Shown here: piece after piece, positions 22,185 to 32,874 of the stretch | How positions within the stretch are numbered: position 1 is the first letter of the stretch | Layout: each line of letters starts with the position of its first letter | From: Diploptera punctata | Lineage: Eukaryota > Arthropoda > Insecta > Blattodea > Blaberidae | Direction of reading: 5' to 3' | Length of the DNA: 64,000 bases | NCBI GenBank assembly: GCA_030220185.1 | Contig: JASPKZ010010210.1 | Span: forward strand, 52,094-116,093 | Program-made: the position numbers and the translations under genes | The notes under the pieces: generated by a model | The model's database searches: none | Seen by the model: only the letters and a program-made list of their open reading frames with translations | Told to the model about the DNA's origin: nothing

Positions 22185-22900
22185 TTTGGGAAACGCAGGT
22201 GTAAATATCCCAGCTTAAGGGACCTGTTCTTTGAAAATGAAAGTATTGTTATGCAATTAGTTAGGGAAATAACATATCGGTGCGAAGCTGTGAAATTTGA
22301 TTACAATGTTATAGAATCGTGAATTTAGTGGTATATGACGCACATATGTCATCAGAACAATACAAACGTTCTATAATCAGCACACACATTCAAAATGTCA
22401 ACTGATAATTATTAGCACCCATATGATGTAGAATATATTTGTAACTACATTACATACACACGGGATTATTTGTCGGTTATGTTATACGGAATACTAAACT
22501 CTACAACCTGCATATTTTGTACATTCACTAAATCCAATCAAATAATTTATTTAACCCTTAAATTCATAATGTATCCTTTTTGGATACACCAGTTGGTTTA
22601 ATTAATTTAATATTTTTAATAAATCAGAAAAAAACGAACGAAAAGAAACTACTTAAATATGTGTCTAATTATACAAAATACCTAATAATAACAGTTATAA
22701 AAGATTCAGTTTTCAGTGCGGTCCGCCACATTCAAATAACTGACACAAGACATTTGTCTTTTGCCAATTTAAGGGTTAATGATATGTCTTGTCCATTGTT
22801 TAACTTTATTACCTGACATGTCGAGAGAGCATTTTAAACTCACGTTCAGGTACATACTACTGTTCGCAAGAAATTGAAATAAATTAACAAAAATCTCACT
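22185..22900. other. Spacer, nothing recognised
   Basis: AT-rich. A 78-codon frame at 22580-22816 has no motif. GTTATGCAATTAG and nearby AT words do not form a known repeat. Confidence 0.5.
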
Positions 22901-22914
22901 AATACTACTTTTTT

Positions 22915-23298
22915 TTAATTAGGAAAATTTTTGGACCAAAGAGAGATGAACAGACAGGTGAAAGGAGAAGACTACTTAACAATGAACTACATGGTATTTA
23001 TAGGAAGTCAGATATAATAAGAACAGTTAAGTCTCGTAGACTGCGTTGGGCAGGACATGTTGAACGTATGGGGAATGAAAGACTTGCATGGAAGCTTCTT
23101 GTAGGAAAGCCAGAGGGAAAACGCCCAGTTGGTAGACCAAGAATGAGGTGGGAGAATAAACATTAACTATGATTTGAGGGAAGTAGATTATACAGAGAAT
23201 GATTGGAAAGCATTAGCTCAGGATAGGGATGTATTGGAGAGTTTATGTCCGTGCGGCCATGAACCTACGGGTTCGATAGTGCCAGTGAGTAAGTAAGT
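22915..23298 (+). mobile_element. Family A LINE, 3' fragment with target duplication
   Basis: Covers GAAAATTTTTGGACC through the CGGGTTCGATAGTGCCAGTG block with an AAGT tail. Bounded by AATACTACTTTTTT at 22901-22914 and 23299-23312, a 14-base target duplication. One extra A at 23159 and one T at 23235 disturb the frame. Confidence 0.9.
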
Positions 23299-23384
23299 AA
23301 TACTACTTTTTTAACAATTAATAATTTGCTTTTTCATTATTTAATAAAAATAGTATTAAGATTTGTCAATATATTTACCTAATG

Positions 23385-23386
<2 letters not shown>

Positions 23387-23431
<45 letters not shown>
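23387..23431. repeat. (TA)n microsatellite
   Basis: About 22 TA units. Confidence 0.95.
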
Positions 23432-23433
<2 letters not shown>

Positions 23434-23664
23434 CGATAGATTAATTCATTAGAGTTTATTACTTTTTTTTGAATATTTTTTTTATTTTCTTTTTATGTAT
23501 CGTAGATTCGAGCTGTTATTCTTTTAAGTATACATTCTTCCATTAGTTTAATTTTATTTATATTTAAATTCATTCTATTATTAGACATTATTGTCATTAT
23601 TGTTCAGTTTGACCAGATAATTAATTAATATTTAATTTTAGGAAGTGATATTTTGAGGTTATTT

Positions 23665-23790
23665 TAATTATATTATTTTTAGTCTGATCATCTTACCTCA
23701 ATATTAATGTTGATGTGTTCTTGAACATGTTCACGAACAAATCAACAATAATATTGAGGTAAGATGATCAGACTAAAAATAATATAATTA
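23665..23790. repeat. Perfect 42-base inverted repeat (hairpin element)
   Basis: Arms 23665-23706 and 23749-23790 are exact reverse complements (AGTCTGATCATCTTACCTCA with TGAGGTAAGATGATCAGACT). The 42-base centre has a weaker extension GTTGAT/ATCAAC. It sits in the AT-rich 3' region of a CR1/jockey-like LINE. Confidence 0.85.
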
Positions 23791-23799
23791 GATAATTAA

Positions 23800-23905
23800 T
23801 TGTTTAGTATGTACTATTATTGTATTTTTTTGTATTTAAATGTGACATGGTGAGTGGAAGAGAAGGCCACGTGGACCTAACTCCACCAGGCTAAATAAAT
23901 CTATT
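23800..23905 (+). mobile_element. CR1/jockey-like LINE 3' end
   Basis: GGTGAGTGGAAGAGAAGGCC, ACCTAACTCCACCAGGC, TAAATAAATCTATTCTATT: same terminal stem-loop as at 10675-10735, with one base change in the loop arm. The coding part is not present. The preceding AT-rich 23435-23800 may be its 3' untranslated region. Confidence 0.75.
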
Positions 23906-23994
23906 CTATTTTCATTATGGAGGGCCTCTTCGGATAAGTTCAGAGACAACACGAACATTTAAGATAAAGACATGCTAAATAGTTAAATCAAATG

Positions 23995-24190
23995 GATGAT
24001 TGTCCACCGCTGTGGTCTCGAAGTAGCGTGCTGCCTTGCCAAGCAGCGGGCCCAGGTTCGATCTCCGGTCGGGACAAGTTTCCTAGGTGAGTTTTTTTTT
24101 TTTTTCCTCACCTGTAAGAACAAATGCCAGGAATCTTTAAGCCCCGGAACATCATCTGACGAACCCCAATCATCATTATCAAATTCGCTA
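23995..24190 (+). mobile_element. SINE1 copy, 3' truncated
   Basis: Head TCCACCGCTGTGGTCTCG, box B GGTTCGATCTCC, body TTTTTTCCTCACCTGTAAGA and CCCCGGAACATCATCTGACG. Lacks the partner-LINE tail. Confidence 0.83.
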
Positions 24191-24204
24191 TGTTTAATAT
24201 GAAT

Positions 24205-24325
24205 GTGTGTCATCATCATCTTCTTTCAAGGATTAGGTCTTTGCTTGTTCCGATATCACATTTGTTCAGCCCAGCGTTTTCTTGGTCTTCCCACTGAACT
24301 TCGTTCTCCTATCCTCTGTCATTCT
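24205..24325 (-). mobile_element. LINE 3' end fragment
   Basis: CATCATCATC followed by TTTCAAGGATTAGG and TTTTCTTGGTCTTCCCACTG: minus-strand LINE C-terminus (GRPRK-like) with GAT tail. Short and diverged. Confidence 0.6.
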
Positions 24326-24479
24326 TTGCAGAACGTAGGAAGATCATTTCCGTGCCTGAATTTTATTTTCTTTTTCCTTTAGGACCCAGGCCTAAAATAT
24401 ATGTGTATATCTTAATATTGTGATGTCTCGGAGAAAAAGCCAAGACTGTGAACATCTTCCCATTTGACGAAATAAATTA

Positions 24480-24910
24480 AATATTTTATAAGAACACTTA
24501 TGGTTCAGAGGTTTGGACCATAAATTATCAGATGGAAAGAAAATTAATGGTAGCAGAAATTGACTATTGGAGAAGATCTGCTAGGATATCAAGGAGAGAG
24601 AAAATTAGAAATGAAGTTATAAAAGAGAACATGAATGTACAAAATTCAATTTTAGAATTTATCCAAGAAAAGCAACTAAAATGGTACGGGCATATTAGGC
24701 GAATCGGGGATGAAAGATTACCGAAGAAAATAATGGAATGGACACCATAAGGAACGACAAGGAATGGACGATCAAATCTCATGTAGATCCAAGGGATAAT
24801 GACTGGGAAAGAGAGGAAGAATTGTGTTATAATAGAGACCAATGGAGAGAAATTATAAAGCGAAATTGAAGACAGATCAATGGTGCCGGAAAAATGTATA
24901 GCATTGTTAA
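24480..24910 (+). mobile_element. Family G LINE 3' end
   Basis: 72-codon frame MERKLMVAEIDYWRRSARIS, KIRNEVIKENMNV, LKWYGHIRRIGDERLPKKIM, EWTP, stop (frame continues after a shift as RPRRSWIE-like text). C-terminal LINE block, 5' truncated. Confidence 0.82.
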
Positions 24911-24916
24911 AACCAG

Positions 24917-24917
<1 letters not shown>

Positions 24918-24965
<48 letters not shown>
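24918..24965. repeat. (TA)n microsatellite
   Basis: About 24 TA units at the family G LINE end. Confidence 0.95.
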
Positions 24966-24970
<5 letters not shown>

Positions 24971-25224
24971 GACCAATAGAAGTGTTACGTCACTGATACC
25001 ACTTTTAAATTGTAAGATAGTTCTTTTTAAATTGATAATATGAAACCTGAAGGATTACACTCAAACTCAGACAGAAGTACAACAGACCTGCGAAATAGCG
25101 GTCCAAATGAATAACAACGTATGAAGCATACATGCCATCTTTAAGGAAGAGAAAGGAAGAAAGGACAGCAAAATATATTAATAAATATTTGGTTCGTCTT
25201 CCGGGCTTATAGGCCGTGGTCTGG

Positions 25225-25285
25225 TTGTCTTCTTACTCGACGTTTCGTCTACTGCTGCGGTAGACCTCATCAGGAGATACTGCAT
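25225..25285 (-). ncRNA. Hammerhead-like motif, left Penelope arm
   Basis: On the minus strand: CTGATGA (25273-25267), one extra base, stem II GTCTAC/GTAGAC, GAAA (25246-25243), then CGTC. The expected cleavage point would follow the C at 25239. ACGT is self-complementary, so stem III could form only between two molecules. Known from the literature: Penelope-like elements carry hammerhead ribozymes in their terminal regions. The extra base between A9 and stem II is a departure from the consensus. Confidence 0.7.
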
Positions 25286-25479
25286 GCTCTCTGTGAACTC
25301 CTCAACAGTCGGCTGCAGACTGGCTGGTGGTTGGAAACTGTCTCTCTTTTTATAGCTAAACCCTGGGTGGTGGGGGGGTTTTTTTTTTCTGCGTTTGTGC
25401 TGTTGTGCCGATTGCAGAAGTCATAGGCTTCGTTGTCGTGTTATGCAGTGCTGGGATCCAAATTTTGTTTATCTTCATG

Positions 25480-26902
25480 TTTTTCTTCTTTTTTGTTGAA
25501 GGAATTTTTATGTTTATATATTTTCAATGGCTTCTCTGTATAGTCTGGTGTAGTAATGTGATGTTTGTGATAAACCTGAGTATCTTCGAATCTTATAATA
25601 TGTTGTTGGTTGTTCATCAAGTGTTCCGCTACGGCTCGATTTTTCATTTTGTTTTAGTCTGCAGTGTCTCATGTGTTCTTGTAATCTTGTGTTGATCATT
25701 CTTTTTGTTGTGCCGATGTACACCTCTCCACAACTGCACGGGATACGATATATACCGGCATGACTTAAAGGATCTCTAGTGTCTTTGGCTGGGCTAAGTA
25801 TATTGCTGATTTTTTGTGTTGGTTTGTAGGTTGTTGATATGTTGTATTTCTTTAATAGTCGTCCAATTTTCTCTGTTGTTGTTTTGATATAAGGTAGGTA
25901 AACCTTACCATTTGTCTCTTCCTTGTTTTCGTTTTCGGGCCTATATTTCTTGGGATTTATGGCTCGACGAAATCTGTTTTGCTGTATCCATTGATTAGAA
26001 AAGCTGCATGGAGATGATTGATTTCCTCTTGCAGATACTGTGGTTCCGAAATCCTTTTGGCTCGTTCAACCAGGGTTTTTATTATCCCACGTTTTTGTCT
26101 CGGATGGTGGTTAGACTGTTTATGTAGGTATCTGTCTGTGTGTGTATTTTTCCTGTAAACCTTGTGTCCAAGTGTCATGTCTTGGTTTCGGATTACCAAA
26201 ACATCCAAAAACGGTAGACTGTTGTTTTGTTCTTTTTCCAGGGTGAATTGGATGCTGGGACAAATCCATTTATGTGTTTCTTGAAGTTATCTAGTTCCTC
26301 CTCACCGTGCTCCCAAATGACGAAGGTGTCATCCACATATCTCAGCCAAACTGTGGGTCTTAAGGTAGCATTCTCCAAAGCCTGTTTTTCAAATTTTTCC
26401 ATGTAGAAATTTGCTATTACGGGACTTAATGGACTTCCCATGGCCATGCCATCTATTTGTTCGTAGAATATACCTCTCCATTGAAAATATGATTCTGTGA
26501 GACATATGTTGTAGAGCGCTGTTATGTGTGGAGGAAAGAGTTCTTGTAAGTATGTCATAGTTTCTCCGATAGGTACCTTAGTGAATAATGCAACCACATC
26601 GAAGCTTAGTATTATGTCATTCGGCTTGAGTTTCATAGTATGTATCCTTTCTATGAAGTGCGTGGAGTCTCTTACAAAAGAGTCAGTTTTACCAATATGT
26701 GGTTTTTCAGCAGTGAGGCGAGATACTTGGCGAGTTCATATGTAGGTGAACCAATGGCCGAAACAATAGGTCTGAGTGGTGTTCCTTCCTTGTGTATCTT
26801 AGGTAATCCATATAATCTAGGTGGCAATGCTTCTGATTTGCACAATCCATTGTTTAATGTCTTCATCCAGTGAGGAACTCTTGATAAGTTTATTAGATTT
26901 AC
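25480..26902 (-). pseudogene. Penelope-like RT/GIY-YIG pseudogene, left arm
   Basis: The minus strand encodes [20 protein letters not shown] (26866-26672 frame), then after a break IILSFDVVALFTKVPIGETM, GMAMGSPLSPVIANFYMEKF and LRYVDDTFVIWEHGEEELDN (26636-26193). A further frame at 26208-25957 gives LVIRNQDMTLGHK and SNHHPRQKRGIIK, and the GIY-YIG start GEVYIGTTKRMINTRLQEH is split near 25700. The frame breaks differ from those of the right arm, showing independent decay after duplication. The N-terminal third is missing. Confidence 0.9.
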
Positions 26903-28320
26903 GTAAATCTAATAAACTTATCAAGAGTTCCTCACTGGATGAAGACATTAAACAAAGACTGTGCAAATCAGAAGCATTGCCACCTAGATTGTATGGGTTA
27001 CCTAAGATACACAAGGAAGGAACACCACTCAGACCTATTGTTTCGGCCATTGGTTCACCTACATATGAACTCGCCAAGTATCTCGCCTCACTGCTGAAAC
27101 CATATATTGGTAAAACGACACTTTGTGAAGATATCCACGCACTTCATAGAAAAGATAGACACTCTGAAACTCAAGCCGAATGACATAATACTAAGCTTCG
27201 ATGTGGTTGCATTATTCACTAAGGTACCTATCGGAGATACAATGACATACTTACAAGAACTCTTTCCTCCAGATATAACAGCGCTCTACAACATATGTCT
27301 CACAGAATCTTATTTTCAATGGAGAGGTGTATTCTACGAACAAATAGATGGCGTGGCCATGGGAAGTCCATTAAGTCCCATAATAGCAAATTTCTACATG
27401 GAAAAATTTGAAAAACAGGCTTTGGAGAATGCTACCTTAAGACCCACAGTTTGGCTGAGATATGTGGATGACACCTTCGTCATTTGGGAGCACGGTGAGG
27501 AGGAACTAGATAACTTCAAGAAACACATAAATGGGATTTGTCCCAGCATCCAATTCACCCTGGAAATAGAACAAAACAACAGTCTACCGTTTTTGGATGT
27601 TTTGGTAATCCGAAACCAAGACATGACACTTGGACACAAGGTTTCAGGGAAAAATACACACACAGACAGATACCTACATAAACAGTCTAACCACCATCCG
27701 AGACAAAAACGTGGGATAATAAAACCCTGGTTGAACGAGCCAAAGGATTTCGGAACCACAGTATCTGCAAGAGGAAATCAATCATCTCCATGCAGCTTTT
27801 CTAATCAATGGATACAGCAAAACAGATTTTCGTCGGCCATAAATCCCAAGAAATATAGGCCCGAAAACGAAAACAAGGAAGAGACAAATGGTAAGGTCTA
27901 CCTACCTTATATCAAAACAACAACAGAGAAAATTGGACGACTATTAAAGAAATACAACATATCAACAACCTATAAACCAACACAAAAAATCAGCAATATA
28001 CTTCGCCCAGCCAAAGACACTAGAGATCCTTTAAGTCATGCCGGTATATATCGTATCCCGTGCAGTTGTGGAGAGGTGTACATCGGCACAACAAAAAGAA
28101 TGATCAACACAAGATTACAAGAACACATGAGACATGCAGACTAAAACAAAATGAAAAATCGGCCGTAGCGGAACACTTGATGAACAACCAACAACATATT
28201 ATAAGATTCGAAGATACTCAGGTATTATCACAAACATCACATTACTACACCAGACTATACAGAGAAGCCATTGAAATATATAAACATAAAAATTCCTTCA
28301 ACAAAAAGAAGAAACCATGA
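26903..28320 (+). pseudogene. Penelope-like RT/GIY-YIG pseudogene, right arm
   Basis: Better preserved arm. 26930-27110 encodes [20 protein letters not shown]; a frameshift near 27100 moves to the 345-codon frame 27107-28144 with ILSFDVVALFTKVPIGD, GVAMGSPLSPIIANFYMEKF, LRYVDDTFVIWEHG (catalytic YVDD), LPFLDVLVIRN, SNHHPRQKRGIIK, and the GIY-YIG domain GIYRIPCSCGEVYIGTTKRM. A deletion at about 28135 shifts the last ~60 codons (KSAVAEHLMNNQQHIIRF) to another frame ending 28320. In the family this protein copies RNA at nicked ends and is associated with telomeric and internal insertions. Here it is broken twice. Confidence 0.92.
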
Positions 28321-28499
28321 AGATAAACAAAATTTGGATCCCAGCACTGCATAACACGACAACGAAGCCTATGACTTCTGCAATCGGCACAACAACAAAC
28401 GCAGGAAAACCCCCCCACCACCCAGGGTTTAGCTATAAAAAGAGAGACAGTTTCCAACCACCAGCCAGTCTGCAGCCGACTGTTGAGGAGTTCACAGAG

Positions 28500-28565
28500 A
28501 GCATGCAGTATCTCCTGATGAGGTCTACCGCAGCAGTAGACGAAACGTCGAGTAAGAAGACAACC
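28500..28565 (+). ncRNA. Hammerhead-like motif, right Penelope arm
   Basis: CTGATGA at 28515-28521, extra G, stem II GTCTAC (28523-28528) with loop CGCAGCA and GTAGAC (28536-28541), GAAA 28542-28545, CGTC to 28549. CTC before and GAG after could start helix I. Same architecture as the left arm and as 41765-41815. Confidence 0.72.
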
Positions 28566-28681
28566 AGACCACGGCCTATAAGCCCGGAAGACGAACCAAA
28601 TATGGATCAAGACGCCGGCCGTGAAAGCCTACAATTATATATATATTAATAAACTTAGAAGCTTTGTAAATCAAAATAGTA

Positions 28682-28989
28682 AAACTAATCAACTAAATCA
28701 TTGGCACTATCGAACCCGTAGATTCATGGCCGCGCGGATATATGCTTTCCATGCATCCCTATCATGAGCTAATGTTTTCCAATCACTCCCTGTATAATCT
28801 ACTTTCATCAAAATATAGTTAATATTATTCTCCCACCTTATTCTTGGTCTACCAACGGGGCGTTTTTCCTCTGGTTTTCCTACAAGAAGCTTCCATGCAC
28901 GTCTTTCATTCCCCATTCGTGCCATATGACCTTCCCATCGCAGACTTAACTGTAATTATTATATCTGGATTCCTATAAACACCTTGTAC
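28682..28989 (-). mobile_element. Family A LINE 3' fragment with target duplication
   Basis: Minus-strand C-terminus (WKLLVGKPEEKRPVGRPRIR) and 3' block. AATCAAAATAGTA at 28669-28681 and 28990-29002 is a 13-base target duplication. It lies just outside the Penelope dimer. Confidence 0.9.
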
Positions 28990-29245
28990 AATCAAAATAG
29001 TATCTCCCAATAATTTACTAACTGGGAAAATGAACGATGAATGAAGAAGAGCAACTTTTTGGTTTAATTTGAAAAAAAAATGCAAGTATCATAATCATCT
29101 TCAAGGTATGGGCCTATTGTCCTTTCTGTTCCCCGCTGCACAGTATGCTACAAGTCGTCCTTCCAACGTCGGCGTCGTTTCGGTCTTCCTACATTTCTAC
29201 AGCCTTCAGTTCTACAATAAAGTATCTGTTTTGATGAACGATTAC

Positions 29246-29783
29246 ACTGAGCAACAAAAAAGAAACTTTTTTTTTGTCTCAGAAACAAAAATATGTGATT
29301 CTGATAGTATTTTTTCTCCTGAATTCAAATATGATATCGGGTTTTCTCCATCACGCAAGGTTTCCGAGAGATCGGAATTTATAATTCCAAACACTTCAAT
29401 ATTTTCTACATTCGTAACTACACAATATTCGAACATTCGGACTCACCTAGAAAGTAAGAAATTACGGTTTTCTACTCTATTTCGCCTGTGGAGCATCCCT
29501 CTTGATGGTCCCACAATAATCAGCCAGCATATTAGGATTCCATTTGCCCTGATATATCTTTTCCATAGCTGAAATCTTCTGATGAAAGTATTTTCCGTTT
29601 TATTTTACAATGGACAAATGGATGAAAAACCGTTTATTAAAAAAATAATTATTAAAATCCATTAATTGAAATTAAAATAAAAAAAAAACTGTGAGTGATG
29701 GAGAAATTCCGAATACATATTTGAAAACGCGATAAAACACTGCATTAAGTACAACTATGAGACAAAAATCATGTTGACCAGTG
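29246..29783 (-). mobile_element. K element copy 1 (CACTG-ended DNA transposon relic)
   Basis: Starts CACTGAGCAACA and ends TGTTGACCAGTG, flanked by TTA on both sides (29243-29245, 29784-29786). Subterminal TTTTTGTCTCA occurs inverted at both ends. The minus strand keeps scraps of coding: SETLRDGENPISYLNSGEKI and AMEKIYQGKWNPNMLADYC. Internal deletion derivative. Superfamily not certain; the CACTG ends and 3-base duplication recall CACTA/EnSpm or Chapaev types. Confidence 0.82.
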
Positions 29784-29884
29784 TTATTACTATAATCATT
29801 AAAACATTACGGTAATATTTTAAAGTGGAAAAAAATTTAAAACATTTTAAGTCAAATTTTAACATACTTAGATTAATAATCAAT

Positions 29885-32110
29885 TTTAAATTCATAATGT
29901 CTTATTCTTCTTCTTCCTTCCAAGTATTAGGCCAAGGCCTGTTACGATCCTATAGAACATTTTCCCTCCAGGGCTTCATAGGACGGCCCAGTGATCTTCG
30001 TCCTCTTGGTATATAATTATAAACAGCTTTGGGTATCCGATTTGAACTCATTCTTTCAAGATGGTGTTCCCAATTTAGTTGGTACTGTTTAATATATTCC
30101 AAAATTGGCGTAGTCTTCAATTCTTTTAACATATCGGTGTTCTTTTCCCATCCCATCTGGTGTAACCCGCTGTTCTGCGCATTAATCTCATTTCACAAGC
30201 CGTTATTCTACTTTCATGTTGTCTTTTTAGTGTCCATGCTTCACTACCATAGGTCAACACTGATCTAGCCAAAGTGTTATATAACGTAATCTGGTGTTTT
30301 TTGTACAAGGGATGGTTTCATAACTTGATTAATAATTCCTAAACTTTTATTATAACTAGTAAATTTTTTCAGGGATATCCTTTTCATCCCAGATAGAGAG
30401 ATAATATCCAAGCTATTTAAATTGATTAGATCTCTCTAAAATTTTATTCTGGAGACAGATTTACTTTGTTGGGGTCCTTCCCATGAAATGCCATAATTTT
30501 AGTTTTGTTAATTGATATTTCCATATTAAAATTTGGCACCTACTTTTTTGCAAATTATAAATTGATCGTTGTAAATAATTTTCGGAAAGTGCCAGAAGAG
30601 CTAAATCGTTCTGCAAAAAGAATAGCATCGAGTTTGAGGTTCCTATTGATGGGTATATATCCTTGTTGTGTTTTCTCCATTCGTTTATTAATTTATTCAT
30701 ATACATAATGAAAGCACCGGTAAAAGTCCACATCCCTGTCTTACTCCAGTGTTGATCTTTTCCCAAGAAGATAATTTGCCATCTTGTTTAACAGAGATTT
30801 CATTATCTTTATATATGTTGAAGATATTAGTAATATATTGTTGTGGAACGTTATCATCAGCTAAAATTTGTAGTAATATATTTCTGTCTACTTTGTCAAA
30901 AGCCTTTATGAAGTCAACGAAGGCGATACGAGTTTCGATATTGAATTCCTTGTGCTTTTCTAATAGTAGTTTTAGAGTAAAGAATCCATCTGTACAAGAT
31001 CTACCCTTTCTGAATCCATTCTGCTCTTCTCCAATTATATTTTCATAAATTTTTCTCAATTTGTTCTTAACTACATTACCATAAATTTTATACCCAGAGT
31101 TCAACAACCTAATTCCATGATAGTTATCTTTGATTTGGCGACTTCCTTTTTTGAAGATTGGTATTACAATGGATTTGTTCCAGCTTTGTGGTGGTTCTTG
31201 TCCTTCCCATATAATATTAAGGAGAATAAGAAATCTGTCTAAAAAAATGTTAGTTGAAAATTTAAATAATTCCTGATTAATGTGGTCTTCTCCGGGAGCT
31301 TTGTTACTTTCTAATGACTTAACAACATCAGTTAATTCATCTATAGAAATTTGTTCCAAAGCAGTGTTATTAGAGATTGGTATTTGTAAGAAATCATCCT
31401 TTTGTGTCCACAAATGATGAAAGTAGTTAAGCCAAGATTCTTTAGATATACAATTTAAATGTGCATTTTCTCTTTAATCATTATTTAAATTTTTTAAAAC
31501 TCTTATATATATTTGGTTGAGGCCTAGTGATATCATTTTCCAAAAATGAGACAAATTGTTCCCAGCTTTGTCTATGTTTTTTGCGAACTTCAATTTTAGC
31601 TATGGCTCTCTTCCTATGATACTCTATTTTATCTTCTTTTTTTTTTGTAGACAGAAATTTTTTGTATGCTTCACGTTTATCAATTACTTTTTCGATGTTT
31701 TCATCCCATATCCATAGTCCTTTTTTTTTCGATTCCATTTAGTTTTGATACCCAGGCTTTCATTTGCTGCTTGTGTCAAAATGCTTTGTAGAGCAAGCCA
31801 TTCTTCTTCAATATTTTCGCCAACCGGCGTTTCTTGAACTAGACGATCTAATCTGCATTTGTATAGCCAGGTAATAGTGGGATCTCGGAAAAGACTTACT
31901 TTATAAGTATAGTCCACTTTTTCAAATTTTACATTATTAATTTTATTTTTATTGTTCCATCTCGGTGGCATACGAATTGGACAAACAAGTAAGTAATGGT
32001 CTGATTCGATTTCAGGTCCTCTGTAAACTCTTGTATCAAGAACTTTAGATGCTAATTTTTTATTACATTTAGCATAATCAATTATTGATTTAATATTTTT
32101 AAACTTTAAT
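29885..32110 (-). mobile_element. Family E LINE, 2.2-kb 5'-truncated copy
   Basis: Longest family E copy. On the minus strand: end of endonuclease ESDHYLLVCPIRMPPRWNN (near 31980), linker 31971-31481, RT frame 31413-30697 with SNKAPGEDHINQELF, IFKKGSRQIKDNYHGIRLLN, EEQNGFRKGRSCTDGFFTL, AFVDFIKAFDKVDRN, then a shift and the catalytic region, TYGSEAWTLKRQHESRI, LNWEHHLERMSSNRIPK and PRGRRSLGRPMK (30156-29950). GAA-rich tail at 29905. At least four frame breaks. The FIKAFD replaces the usual F.KAFD with an I at the K/Q/R position. Confidence 0.88.
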
Positions 32111-32558
32111 CACTCATACAATTTATAAACAAGAACTGCGTCTGAAATAAAGGCATTACCCTTTTATCCCTAGACTCAGCAATTGAATTCAAGTTAATTG
32201 GAATAATAATTCATCACTCTTATATGAAAAATCCTGCAAGATGCCTAGAATGTCATTCAAAGGTATGTTTAATTAGTTAACTGACAATTCCAACAACATC
32301 CCACGATGTGGATATTAATTCATGCCTCCGCTAACCACAGACACGATACAAGGACTTATTACAACAAATCAGCAAGCTAACTTCATTCCATTACAGTAAC
32401 AACGATGCTAGAATTTCCATCATTAACACAAAACAAATTGCAAAACGACATTGGTAATGACGTTGACTAATTGTTCTACGCTGTATTTTGCAGCACTTCG
32501 AACTCAAATTTACAAGCTAGCGTAGCAATTTAAGTATTACACCAATTTTATGATAGGC
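32111..32558. other. Spacer, nothing recognised
   Basis: No frame or repeat that I can support. Confidence 0.5.
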
Positions 32559-32559
32559 A

Positions 32560-32872
32560 GTCCACCGCTGTGGTCTCGAAGTAGCGTGCTGCCTTGTCAC
32601 GCAGCGGGCCCGGGTTCGATTCCCGGTCGGAATAGTTTTTCTGGGTGAGGTTTTTATCGGGGTTTTCCTCACCTATAAGAAAATGTCAGGAAAACTTTAG
32701 GCCCAAAACGGTCCCCGAAATCATATGACATCATCATCCATATCTTCACCGATGTGGAAAACAACGGGAAGCTACCACATCTACAATTCCCTAGTAAAGC
32801 TGCAAAGCATGCATGAAAATGCTATGATTGCAGTGAAAGACCTGCCTCAGGCAAATTACGATGGATGGATTA
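32560..32872 (+). mobile_element. SINE1, full-length copy
   Basis: TCCACCGCTGTGGTCTCG, TGCCTTGTCACGCAGCGG, box B GGGTTCGATTCCCGG, body GGTTTTCCTCACCTATAAG and GGTCCCCGAAATCAT. Tail GCAGTGAAAGACCTGCCTC then GCAAATTACGATGGATGG, the part shared with the family F LINE. Confidence 0.9.
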
Positions 32873-32874
32873 TT

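Larger units (their letters stand above)
25186..28640. mobile_element. Penelope-like element, head-to-head inverted dimer
   Basis: A 3,455-base near-palindrome centred at 26902/26903 (AGATTTACGTAAATCT). Left arm 25186-26902 (minus) and right arm 26903-28640 (plus) are two 5'-truncated copies joined at their 5' sides. Each holds part of the RT, a GIY-YIG endonuclease and a terminal hammerhead-like motif. ATATATTAATAAA occurs at 25173-25185 and 28641-28653, a 13-base target duplication, so the dimer inserted as one unit. The arms differ by scattered substitutions and indels, so this is an old duplication rather than a recent assembly fold. Confidence 0.93.

Noticed and set aside
27394..27759. 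121-codon minus-strand frame
   Set aside because: Antisense shadow of the Penelope RT in the right arm.
25186..28640. Assembly artefact as the explanation of the large palindrome
   Set aside because: Arms differ by multiple substitutions and indels and share one target duplication; still, only long reads can exclude it fully.
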